Shown piece after piece: positions 35,492 to 46,028 of a stretch of DNA of 64,000 nt. The notes under the pieces were generated by a model that made no database searches, was not told the DNA's origin, and saw only the letters and a program-made list of their open reading frames with translations. The DNA is taken from assembly GCA_001910725.1 (NCBI GenBank), contig MJGA01000003.1, positions 1,860,001-1,924,000 on the forward strand, read 5' to 3'. A program made the position numbers and the translations under genes. This stretch comes from Phanerodontia chrysosporium (taxonomy: Eukaryota > Basidiomycota > Agaricomycetes > Polyporales > Phanerochaetaceae). Position 1 is the first letter of the stretch; each line of letters begins with the position of its first letter.

Positions 35492-36552
35492 ATGTCCGAC
35501 GCAAAGACTCGCCCTATGCCGCGCTTGTTTCTCATCCGACACGGTTAGTGCAGCTCTGACTTCCGTACTGTGCACGTCATGACGATACCGACAACGGACT
35601 GCAGGAGAGACGGAGTGGTCATTGAATGGGTGAGCCTTTCGTTAACTCAACTCCCGATTACGCAGGGGAACTCACCTAGGCTGTATACAGCCGTCATGTG
35701 TGTCGGACGCTTCACACTTGCCGACTCTAGACTCACTACACACGTCTAGACCGGCCGCACGGACATCCCTCTCACCAAGCGCGGGGAAGACGATGCTATC
35801 CAGAGGGCTCAGATTCTAGTCGGTCCTGGCAGTACGTCATGCAATATCTCATTTACGTGCTCTTACTGAAGATCTAACATCGTCCTTCAGAGGTCCTTGA
35901 CCCGGCCAACTTATGCACTGTCTACGTATCGCCACGAACCCGTGCACACACGACTTTCCACCTTCTCTTCGACCACTTGGACAAGCTTCCTGACCATGTC
36001 ATTACTGAGGAGGTCAGGGAGTGGGACTACGGCGAGTACGAGGGTCTTCTCTCCTCCGAAATCAAGGCCAAGAACCCTACGTGGGAGATCTGGAAAGATG
36101 GGTGCCCCGGCGGCGAAAGCGTCGAGGAGATGTGCCTACGCGTTGATACTGTGATCCAGAAGGTCAGTCTGATTACAAGATATTTGCTCTAGTAGCACAT
36201 TGACCAGGACATAGGTTCGAGAACACCACAAGAAGTACCTGGAAGAGGGAACAGTATCCCGCGATGTCGTGATTGTGGCACATGGCCATTTCAACCGCGT
36301 GGCCATTGCTCGGTGGAACCGCTTCCCGTTGTATATGGGTGAAGTGCCTTTCGACCTTTCTATTTACTTGTATTGACTCAAAGCGTATCAGGTACTCACT
36401 TCAATGTCGAGCCTGCCGGCGTATGTCTTGTCATCACAACAAACCATTCGTTTCCTAACTGATTTTCCTAGATGGCTATCCTAAGCTACAACCATCGCAA
36501 CCTCGATGAACCTGCGTTGAACGCTTTAAATCTGTATGCGCAAGTCAATTAG
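35492..36552 (+). CDS. SHB17: Histidine phosphatase, SHB17-like sedoheptulose-1,7-bisphosphatase
   Basis: Eight exons (35492-35543, 35605-35629, 35691-35697, 35750-35831, 35891-36162, 36215-36338, 36392-36420, 36472-36552) total 672 nt, 223 aa. The catalytic RHGET motif is split by the first intron ([20 protein letters not shown]). TDIPLTKRGEDDA, YVSPRTRAHTT, the acid-donor region VREWDYGEYEG and the second catalytic His in VIVAHGHFNR follow. This matches the phosphoglycerate-mutase-fold enzyme that dephosphorylates sedoheptulose bisphosphate, feeding ribose synthesis. The third exon is only 7 nt (CCGTCAT), coding part of G-R-H. The second is 25 nt. Both introns around the tiny exon end in AG, and the join restores a conserved motif. 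Confidence 0.88.
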
Positions 36553-36838
36553 TCCGCTCTATTGAACTACGTGTACACCGTATCGATATCTCCATGTATA
36601 TTAGATATGGTGGTCGTGACTGTGCCAGGATACACATGAGTTGTATCCGCTCCAGCGGACGCAAATCTAGAGTGCTACGTGTAAGCGCTCGTGTGAAGAT
36701 CCTCGCAAGCGTGTGGTTTGGGCGGTATCTCCTTCCTCTAATCCCTCCACATTTTGTCCTTCCCTTCCGATCCCTACTACCTCTTAATATTGCTGCGCTG
36801 GGCCTTGCTTCCAGCCGTCAGCCTAATTTCCACTCCTC

Positions 36839-39800
36839 ATGGCCGAAGAAGAGTCTCAGACACAGGTGTCTGCTGTCGCGGAACACGCCGATGACCACGT
36901 TGAGGAACACGCCTCCTCCACGGACGAGGTCGTTGCCGACGAAAGCCAGGCGGAAGACGCTGAACAGCACGATGAGTCTGATCACGTTGAGGCTGCGTCA
37001 GATGAGGGACACGCGAACGGCGCGTCGGAAGACCCTGCAGAGGGTAACGAGGCTGCAGACTATTCGCAGCCTGAGCAACCCGAGGCTGAAACCACTCCAG
37101 AGCCCATAGCAAGCCCCACCCCTGCTGTACCAGAGTCCCCAAAGAAGGCGGTTGCCCCAGCTTCGCCTGCAAAGGCCAGGACAGGGGCCGCTAAGCCCAC
37201 TGTGTCAACGAAGACGACTGCCAGCAAGACTGCACCTTCCACTCCGCTTGTGAAGAAGGTATGCACAGAAGCGTTTGAACATGATTTAATGCTCACTGCT
37301 CATGAACCGTGTGCTTGGTAGACTTTGAACTCTGGCACGTTCGGCTCTGCGAGGACAGCACCCGCGACTGCAACTACGAAGGCTACCGCGACTTCTGCAG
37401 CCTCCTCTAAGCCTGGGACTGCAGCACCCGCGATTCGCAAAGCCACCAGCACGTCTGCTGCTACATCCACAGCAGCGAAGCGAACCTCGATGCCTCCACC
37501 AGCATCCACGACACGGCCTACTCCGTCGACGGCCTCCACTCCTGCTGCTCGGAGGGCATCCCTCGCACCTGGTGCTAAGCCTGCGGGCGCCGCGTCGGCA
37601 GCCAAACCTGCAGTGGGGGCAAAGCCTACCTCGCCAACTACTGGCACTGGTCCCACGCGTTCTTCGCTTACTTCTCCAGATGGCGTAAAGTCCCCTACCA
37701 CTGCAAGGCCAAGGCCCTCCGTCACCGAAGGAGTGAAGAGAGCGACTCCGACTCCTCGTGCGAGCCTAGCTTCTTCGACTGGTAGCCGCCCTCCAAGCAC
37801 TGCTGCAACTCGGCCTACTCGCACCGCCGGCTCTGCTTCTATCAGCTCCATCAAGGAAGTGCAAGACAACAGTAAGGTCGTGGAAGAGCTTCAGACTAAG
37901 GTGCATTCAGTCATCTTTGAGCTCCGACGCTGTCTGACAGTGCCGCTAGCTTGCGGACGCAAATTCTTCCCTTGACGCGAAGACGCAGCTTGTCGCTGAG
38001 TTGGAGGAGAAGCTCTCCTCCCTGCAAGCATCTCTCGACGAAGCTATCGCCGAGGCCGCTGCTAAACAATCTTCGGTTGAGGAGCTAGAGAAGGCAAAGG
38101 CTGCTATCGAGAATGAACTCACTGAGGTCAAGGTGGCGTTAGATCAGGCACGCAGCGAGCGCGAGAGTGACAGCTCCATTCTCCAGTCCGTTCAGGAAGA
38201 GGTATGTATTTGCCTTTCGATATCAGCGTATGTGTGCTCAGACTATCCGTACAGCTTGCGGCAGCCAAATCTGCGAATGCGGCCCAGTCCGAGAAGATCC
38301 AGGACTTACAGGAACAGATCCAGAATCTTGAAGTTCAGGTGCAAGCTGCGAAAGAGAACCTGGACGTTTTGAAGTCATCGTCTGGACAAGCTTCGGAGGC
38401 AGCTGCAGCCGCGGCTGCTGTTGAGCACGATGCGCTTATCCAAGCTAAAGCGGATCTCGAGGCAATTTCCTCCGAACTGAGCGCGCTGAAGGACGAACAT
38501 GCAAAGGCTCTCGCTGAAGCCCAGGAGAAGATTGCCGCCCTGGAACAGAAAGCTGCCCGCAGCTCCGAGCTGGAAGCCGAGCTTGCACAGCTCCGCGCCG
38601 AGAATGAAGAGAAGGCCAACCGCGTCTCCGAACTTGAGATCGAGATCCTGGAGTTGAAGGAGGAGCAGGAGAAGATTCAGGACGAGCACGCCAAGAGTCT
38701 TGAGCGTATCAAGAGTCTGGAATCGGAGCTTGCTCAATCCGCTGCTGCAATGCAGGCGGCGGTTGATGCTGCCAAGGCGCAGCAAAATGAACTCTCGTCT
38801 GCTTCCGATGCCGCCGCCCAAGCACACGCGGAACAACTCAGCAAAGCTTCAGCGGAGTACGAGAAGCTCGAATTGCAGCTGAAGGCACTGCAGGAGGAAC
38901 TGGCTCATGCCACTGCCGCCAACGAGCAGGCAAAGGCTGACGCTGTGGCCGCTGCCGAGGAACAGCGCGCCCGTTTGGAAGAGCTGGAGAAGACCTATCA
39001 GTCCAAGCAGGCGGCTCTTGCAGAGGAGGTGCAGCACCTCACGGCGGAGCTCGAGGTGAGAATCATCGGCGTGCACTTCTGATTCACTTGCTCATTAAAG
39101 ATAATCAGAGCCAGGAGTCGAAGTATAATGCGAAGGTCGAGGCCGTGCAGGCTGAGCATAAAAGCTTTTGGAAGAGGCCTTCAGCCGCGCGAAGGTGAGA
39201 TCTTGTTCTTATTGCACCAGCATTCGCTGATGTAGTCGATAGAGCGACGCTGGTGCGGTTCACAGCCAGGAGCTGCAGAGTCTGCGTGCTCAGTCCCACG
39301 AGGCGATCGAACAACTGCGCGCATCGCATCAATCGACCATAGAAAGCCTCCAGGCTGAGCATGCTGCCGCTCTCGAGACTCAGAAGAAACAGCTAGAGAA
39401 GCAGATTGCCAACCAGAACTTGGAGCTCAACGCTACGCGCGAGGACCTCGCGAAGGCCAAGGCCGCGTACAATGCTGTCTCGCAGGAGCTCGCATCCACT
39501 AAGGCTCAGCTCGAGGAAACTCGACAAGTCCTCGGCTCCTTGGACAAGTCGGACAAGGACGCTACAATCACTCGCCTCTCACAGGATTTGGCGAACCTTC
39601 GCGAAGAGCACGTTGCCCTGCAGGACATGCTCACGGCACAGAACGACACCCTGCGCCAGGTCACCAACAACCACACGACTGAGCTCGAGGAAGCTGCTAA
39701 GGGTCGCGCGGAGGAGGTGACGAAGCTGCGTGCCGCATACCAGGAGGAGGTAGACGCTCTCACAAAGGATAGGAACGCGCTCTCCATCCAGCTGTCGGAT

Positions 39801-40380
39801 CTCCTGGGAGAGCTGGCGACTGTCAAGGCCACGCTGGAGGAAACCCAGAAGGCCACGCGGACGAATGGTACGACGCATGAGCGGGCGTCCAGTGTCACTA
39901 AGGAAGACCTGCAGAAGATGCACGAGGCGCACAACCTCAAGCTCTACGATCTGCAGGCTGAGCACGACCGTGCTATGCGCGCTCTCAAGGAGGAGCTCGA
40001 AGCAGCTCTCAACAAGGCTGACGAACTGAACCAGGAGGTCGCACGGAAGGCCATGGAAATACAGTATCTCGAGCAAGAACAGGAAGAAAACCAGGATCAG
40101 ATCACACGGTATGTCAAGATCTTTGGCTTCAAGAGTTTTCTTGCGGCGTGCGCATCGCTGGCTATTATTTATGGACTGTTCTGAATTTCGCTCGCTACCG
40201 TCCTGATTGCGCTCGTTTCCAGTTCCCTTCATTACGGACCTTTAATTTATCTTGATATTGCGTTTGCTTCTTCTTTATCTTCACGAACCCGCCGCTCCTT
40301 TCGATAACACTCATTCGATATCCTACAGATTGAAGGCAGATAACGACCACCTGCTGGAGCAGCTCAAAGCGAAGGAATGA
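36839..40380 (+). CDS. Long coiled-coil protein with disordered N-terminus; possible alternative tail-anchored end
   Basis: The first ~140 residues are acidic (EEESQTQ..., many Asp/Glu/His). A basic Ala/Pro/Thr/Ser stretch to about residue 330 follows, then some 700 residues of nearly continuous heptad repeat, from EVQDNSKVVEELQTKL to EYLEQ-like blocks. Introns include 37259-37320, one near 37900, 38201-38255, 39055-39109 and one near 39196. The last intron (40109-40328) is 220 nt, four times the local norm; splicing ends the protein LKADNDHLLEQLKAKE. Reading through it instead adds FKSFLAACASLAIIYGLF and a stop at 40184, a likely membrane anchor. One base seems missing at the A4 run 39160-39163, where the heptad continues only after adding an A. 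No homologue is recognised with certainty. Confidence 0.78.
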
Positions 40381-40774
40381 AAGACGCCCCAATACCACAA
40401 GCTAGCCTCGCGGATTCCATGCCTTCTCAATGTCTAGAGGCTCCACAAACATGCTTGACGCAAGCCTTCGGGAGCCGTGTTGTGCCTATGGACTTCGCAT
40501 TCGTTTCATCACAGACTTCCTGTTAATGTAGGGTGGATTCGTGCTCCTCGTTTCCTTCGTTCCGCTCTCGTGTTCACAAGACCGTCTCCGTGTTGTTTGC
40601 ATCGTATACCCCGCAATAATCCATGCCATGCAGTCGATTCTCTCGATTCGTACTCTAGATCAGTAGTATAAGAAAAAAAGATTACATGACGTCCCACCCT
40701 ATTAACCAAGTAAGCATCCAGTGCCCTAAAGAAAAGTACCGAAAAGCCCGAGAAATCCGGATAAAGAGATCCAA
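40381..40774. other. Convergent 3' intergenic region
   Basis: A short AT-richer space between two genes facing each other, with an A-run near 40673. No gene is seen. Confidence 0.4.
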
Positions 40775-41991
40775 TTAGCTGCCGCACTGTAGTATGCTTC
40801 TAGAGTGAAGATGAGGGAGGTGGCGCCGCACAATTGAAGTGATGTCCTGTGTATGATCGGGAGATGTGTGCCACACTGCAACTTTGACTCCAACCTCCTT
40901 TAGAGCCTTGAAGGTGTCACGGAGGAGTAGTCTCTCCATGTGTGCCCAGTTGAGGGCGAAGAGCGAACCGAGTAGACGGACATCGAGAGTGACCTTTTCC
41001 AGCTTCTCGGAGCCCACGTCTGTGAGCAGTGCGTTCACCCACGACACCGTGGACTCCAGCGCGACGGGGCAGTGAAGCGAGAGCGTTTGGAGGTTCGAGC
41101 AGCCCGCGAGCGTAAACCCAAATGGAAGGCGGATATCTGCAACGCCGACATCAGCTTGCGATGGACGCGCACAAAGACGCGGATGATACATACCTCGGTA
41201 ACTAGAGCTGTACCAGTCTAGCTCGATGTGCTTGAGCGTGGGCGCAGACGCACGCACCAACTCGCCGAGCATGATCGCGTCGCCCTCGTAGGCAAGGCAA
41301 GCCGCGATGCTCTCCAGCTCGTCGCATACGTGATACTGCAGCATCCATTCGATCAGCACCTGAAGATCAAGGTCCCGCCCCAGCGTCAGACTCTTGAGAC
41401 AGATGGGAGCGGCCCGCTTCTCGGTTGGGCCGCCAAAGAATAGCTGTGGTTCGCTTTCCCACGACACGCCTCGGAGTGTGCAGCGCTGGAGCAATGGGAA
41501 CGAGAGCAGGACGGAGGAAAGGTCGCCGAATGACGGGAAACGGCAGTATTGGAGCGTGAGTTCGGTGGTGCGGGTGAAGTTCTGCAAGAGGGCGCTATGG
41601 AAGTGGATATCGACCTCAAGTAGTGATAGCTCGAACTGTTGGACGTTCGGCATCATGGAGAACAGCGTCGACCAGCTGCGGGGCATCGCATGTAGGTCAT
41701 GTCCTTGGAATCGGCACTAGGCGGATGCGGGATAACTTTCGCCATGTTGAGATATTGGGTGAATTGCCCGAGATAGGGTGATATGTTTAGCTGTTCCTCT
41801 AGGACGCGACACGCCTGAGGAGACGAGAGGCAAACGCGGTTGTAGAGGTGATAACGTGCAGCAGGATATAAGGAGCGACATGCGAGGCTGCAAGCCTTCA
41901 GAGAGCACCTGTCATTGTGCAGAAAATCGACGATATAATCGCCCAACTCGTTCGGAATGGTGACCATCACGCTGAGCACCAAAAGAGACAT
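40775..41991 (-). CDS. F-box-like / leucine-rich-repeat protein; apparent 1-nt frameshift
   Basis: The N-terminus MVTIPNELGDYIVDFLHNDR, then SLKACSLACRSLYPAARYHL, is an F-box-like motif of the basidiomycete type. Irregular LRRs follow (FELSLLEVDIHFHSALLQNF, TTELTLQYCRFPSFGDLSS, CSNLQTLSLHCPVALE). Exons 41991-41194 and 41136-40775 total 1160 nt, one short. The frame changes at the minus C4 run (plus G4 41680-41683), where YMRCPRSWSTLFSMMPNV needs one more C. Start could be 41991 (MSLLVLSVMVTIP) or 41967. Large families of such proteins occur in agaricomycetes, where they are thought to choose substrates for SCF ubiquitin ligases. This gene's substrate is unknown. Confidence 0.7.
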
Positions 41992-41994
41992 AAA

Positions 41995-42585
41995 TTAGCA
42001 GGGGTGGCATAGGCGCGAGGAAGACGGGAAACAACCTACAGGCAAAGGTACGGCACCCAGTGCGCTGGGGTGAAGCAGGGGGATGGGGATGGTTTTTATC
42101 CTCGAGCGGCGGGCACTGACTCACACGAACGCTTCGATCACTGCGTCTCGAGGAAGATAGACGGCAACAACACCGCTCCTGCGGGTGACGCTGGGCACCG
42201 TGAAGCCATCCAATAGCCTCGGCAGTCCCACCTGTGTCACGAAACGTCGCCGGAACGCTCCTTGCTCGGTACACCTGTACGTAAGAGTACGGACTAGGGA
42301 CAACGCGCTGTGATGCGGCCGTGATACACTCGCACTGGCAGCGCGAACGCGGAATGTCTCTGGCTTTACCGTGGGTTCCTGGGGGACCAGGACAGTTGAT
42401 GCGGATGGCGGGACAGGGCCAGGGGTGGTCTGGGAGATAACACCGAGCAGTGCGGAGGCTTTGTACGGCGTATATGCGACGCCTTGGCCGGAGGCATTCT
42501 CGCCGGGACGGGTAGCCTGCGGAGGGACGCTGGTGGCCGTGTCCGTTGCTGTGTCTCCGATGGTGAGCGCAACTGCAGTCAGTAC
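41995..42585 (-). CDS. Weak gene model: possible two-exon protein abutting the F-box gene
   Basis: A frame from about 42585 down reads VALTIGDTATDTATSVPPQA, then ALLGVISQTTPGPVPPSAST and RTLTYRCTEQGAFRRRFVTQ, reaching VIEAFV. A GTGAGT donor near 42119 and a CAG acceptor about 50 bases on allow continuation to VALGAVPLPVGCFPSSS and a stop at 41995. The upstream end begins just after a CTGACTGCAG splice acceptor, so a first exon is needed, and I cannot find a convincing one. The stop lies only four bases before the F-box start on the same strand, which is unusually tight. It may be spurious, or part of a longer F-box transcript. Confidence 0.3.
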
Positions 42586-43148
42586 ATGAGCAGCGCAAGC
42601 ATAGGTTTAGAGTTTCTCAACATGAAGACAAGTGCACAACTAGACTTGCGGGGCGCTGAGGCAGTCAACTTGAGGTCACTGCTGATAGCGGGACTATATT
42701 TTGCAGACAACATGAAGACTAGAGTAGCGTAGTGTACGTTCGAACGCGCTGCAAGAGGTCACAGCTCTGGTATACGAGCGGCGGAGGGTATCTACCTCGC
42801 TGCACCTCGGTCCGATCGCGTCAGCGGGCGGTCTGTGGGCCTGCAGTTATTCTCGACCGAGACTGAGGGCGCTGCGGGTGTCTATGGGGTTGCGGGAGGG
42901 CGTCGAGCGCAAAGTCCGTGCCAAAAGTATCGCGTGAAAATAATCGGCTGCATGTGGTTCGAGGACGAGGATGAGACGACGCCGTCGACGGGAGCCAACA
43001 CCGCGTACGCGCGAATAGACGCCCTCGTGATATCCCCAACGCTTCCGTCCGACTTCAACTTGCGCCCTCCCTCACCCGAGCTCCTCTCTCTCTCCCGTAC
43101 CACCACCACCCCACCCTTCCAGCCCCAGCCCCGCTCTATTCCGCTGCA
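42586..43148. other. Promoter region of YHM2
   Basis: The last 100 bases before 43149 are C/T-rich (ctctctctctcccgtaccaccacc). Two near copies of a short word (CAACATGAAGACAAGTGCA and CAACATGAAGACTAGAGTA) lie about 100 bases apart near 42620 and 42712. No gene is seen here other than the weak minus-strand model. Confidence 0.4.
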
Positions 43149-44560
43149 ATGGCCATCGAGAAGGAACCCGGCCAGAAGGGTGTCAACTGGTCCAACATTG
43201 CCGTTGGTCTGTCATGACACGCTCATTAACGTGCGGTGCAGCCAGCTAACCATGTCCGCAACACAGGTGCCATCATGAACATGGTACACACACACACTTC
43301 TCTACCTCGTGTACGGTTTACTGACGCGTTCGTTCTGGTGTCGTACGCTCTGTAGTTCGTAAGTGACTGTATCGCCGCACTCCCGCTCCCAAATGCTGAC
43401 TCCGCTTACAGGAGGCAAGTCTGATTGTATTCCAGAGGACGACTGGCTTGTCTGACGACGTCGTTCCAGGTCACGACACTAGGTCAACCTCTTGAAGTGC
43501 TCAAAACCCAAATGGCTGCCAACCGATCCCAGACAATGTTCCAGGCTATTCAGACGGTGTGGAGTCGTGGTGGTGTTACCGGTTCTACCAGGGACTCATC
43601 CCATGGGTAAATACATTGAACAATCACAACTTGACGAATTTACTCATACCCGAATCTTCAGGCTTGGATCGAGGCCTCAACCAAGGGCGCAGTACTTTTG
43701 TTCACAGCTTCGGAGATTGAGAGCGCAGCCGTGAAGGGAGGCCTCAGCCCGGGCGCTGCTGGACTTCTAGGCGGTATGGGAGGCGGAATTGCTCAAGCAT
43801 ATGCCACTATGGGTATGTTCTTACTCTGCGGAGTACACTTGAGACTCATATGTCGCCAGGTTTCTGTACATGCATGAAGACGGCTGAAATCACCCGCCAT
43901 AAGCAGGCAGCCAGCGGTATCAAGCCACCATCGACATGGGCTGTCTTCGCCGACATCTACCGTCGTGAAGGTATTGCGGGCATTAACAAGGGCGTGAATG
44001 CTGTCGCTGTGCGTCAGTGCACCAACTGGGGTTCGCGGTGAGTGCAGTGTGGCAGCCGTCAATGACGTATGCGGGGTTAACGGTTAAATGTTTTAGCATG
44101 GGATTCGCCCGCTTGGCTGAGAGCACTATACGGAAGATCAAGGGCAAGAGTGAGAACGAAAAGCTCGCACCGCTCGAGAAGATTTTGGCTTCGAGTATCG
44201 GTGGTGCTCTTGCGACATGGAACCAGCCTATTGAAGTCGTTCGCGTGGAGGTCAGCTCACTCGCCCCACGAAAGACGCGCGCCGTAACTCACAGACGTAC
44301 AGATGCAATCTATGTCAAAAGCCGCAAGCGCCGCTGGTCGTCCAGCGAAGCTTACCATTTTCAACACGCTCGCGTACATCTACCGCGAGAATGGCATCAA
44401 GGGTCTCTACCGTGGCGTCACACCGCGTATAGGTCTCGGTATCTGGCAGACTGTGTGCATGGTGTCCTTCGCAGACTACGTCAAAGCTTGGTGCGTGGCG
44501 CATGTGAATGACTGCTCGGCATGCGTTCTAACTTCGTTGCGCAGGGTCAAGGGCAAGTGA
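43149..44560 (+). CDS. YHM2: Mitochondrial citrate/oxoglutarate carrier, YHM2 family, with two 3-nt microexons
   Basis: Ten exons: 43149-43206, 43267-43283, 43356-43358, 43412-43414, 43470-43606, 43662-43812, 43860-44037, 44097-44250, 44303-44490 and 44545-44560. The product is about 301 aa. Key blocks: [96 protein letters not shown] and [20 protein letters not shown]. These match Yhm2-type carriers, which exchange citrate and 2-oxoglutarate across the inner membrane. The Phe and Glu codons of MFEV come from separate 3-nt exons TTC and GAG, each flanked by its own introns with CTGAC branch motifs; the intron after GAG is GC-AG. Exons total 905 nt, one short. A T seems missing at 43583-43584 before the motif YQGLIPW. 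Confidence 0.9.
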
Positions 44561-44925
44561 AGAGCCGTGTCGTATTTATTTGCATGATGTTTTGGACGTA
44601 TGGTCTCACACGTTAGACTTTCCTGGAAGCGTCGCCTTCTGGATTCCGGATTTGTTACCCTCATACCATAGTCTGTATCCTAGTGCTTTCGCTATCCACC
44701 TTGCTATGCTGCCTAGATCATTGTCGCGCGGCATGTCGCCTCTATGATGTGTTACATGTCCAAGAAAGGTCGATCGGGTAACCGGGCTCATGTCCTCGCC
44801 GCGTCAGGCCTGGAAGCGCACCAGAAGTTCGGTCACCACTGTCTCATATATAACAGTTCCCACCCACGATATGCCACCACCGCTCTCGCTCGCATCTTGT
44901 TTCGTGACCATCGTCGCCAACAACG
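44561..44925. promoter_or_regulatory. Intergenic with TATA-like element before the Mpv17 gene
   Basis: TATATAA at about 44847-44853 lies 73-79 bases before the ATG at 44926, followed by a C-rich leader. This is a plausible core promoter. The rest is the 3' region of YHM2. Confidence 0.45.
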
Positions 44926-45909
44926 ATGAGCAGCACACGAGTCGTTTACGCGACCTCCGCCTCAGCTCCTGCTCACCCCGCTGGGCCTCTCATCTCAAAA
45001 GAGAGAGCGAGATCTCTGGGGAAGTCGCTGCTACAGGCCTACGTCAGGCAGCTCGCAGCCCACCCTCTGCGAACGAAGTGCATCACCAGCGGTGAGTCCC
45101 TCGGCCTCTCATCGCGCCGCCACGCCCTCTCACTCGTCGTAGGCATCTTCAACTTCATCCAAGACATTCTCGGGAACCATCTCGCGGGAGTGCCTCCTAA
45201 GCGCGTCTCCAAGGATGCGCCATTTTACGAGAAGCTCGCAGCCCGCCTCAAGCTCGACTCGAGAGCCCTGAAGATGTTCGTCTACGGCTTCTTCGTGTCC
45301 GCGCCCCTGTCGCACTTCACGACGGGCGTGCTCCAGCGCGTGTTCGCGGGCAGGACGAACACGTTTGCCGGGAAGCTCTTGCAGGTCCTCGCGAGCCTGG
45401 TGTTCCAAGCGCCCCTTACAGTGATCTGTGAGTACGCAGCCCCTGTGCCGGTAGTATGTTCCTCATTGGGACATCGTTCTACAGCGTATCTGTCGTGCAC
45501 TGCTGTCATTAATGGCATGAGGTCGACAGACGAGATCGTCCACTTCGTCAAGAGCAGGTTCTTGACCCTCATGAAAGTGTGTACTCCGAACAGACGAAGT
45601 GTCAGGCATCTAAGTCATCAACCTAGGTCTCTCTCTTCACAACGCCGTTTGGCATGTTTGTCGCACAATACTGCTTGCCTCCCGAGGTGCGCTCCATGCG
45701 ATGGCACCCGTAGTAATTCGCACTGACAGGATTGCAGCTCTGGGTTCCTTGGTTCAACGGTGTCACCTTTGCTATCGGTGTACGCACTGCTAGTATTTCA
45801 CTGCGTTCTGTTACTGACAAGCGGCTGCCAGACTACTCTAAGTGTGATGATCAAGAAGGGCTCTGTGAAGCAGCACAAGGACAAGCTCAAGGAAACCAAG
45901 AAGGAGTGA
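44926..45909 (+). CDS. Mpv17/PMP22 family membrane protein
   Basis: Joined exons give an N-terminal arm followed by AYVRQLAAHPLRTKCITSGI, then FNFIQDILGNHLAGV, KMFVYGFFVSAPLSHFTTGV, LASLVFQAPLTVI, FTTPFGMFVAQYCLPPELWV and PWFNGVTFAIGTTLSVMIKK. The WxPWxxxNF-like region of Mpv17 proteins is seen as ELWVPWFNGVTF. Four membrane helices are expected. Family members sit in peroxisomal or inner mitochondrial membranes and form channels or affect reactive oxygen handling. The PxPxxH-like lysine-rich tail (QHKDKLKETKKE) ends the protein. Introns all have GTNNGN donors; the one after FAIG uses GTACGC. Organelle cannot be settled from this sequence. Confidence 0.87.
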
Positions 45910-46028
45910 TTCTTCACGCTTTTAGCGAGAATGCCTGCTGTTACGAATGGCCGTTTCTGTCTTAACGTGGATCCCAATGATGTTTATGTATAATCTACGC
46001 GACGGTATAGTGCAGACAAGATGGTGGT

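Noticed and set aside
38335..40232. Long minus-strand frames opposite the coiled-coil gene
   Set aside because: These are shadow frames produced by the biased Ala/Glu/Leu codons of the heptad repeat on the plus strand.
43583..43584. Calling YHM2 a pseudogene
   Set aside because: A single missing T explains the break; the rest of the gene is fully conserved, including all carrier motifs.
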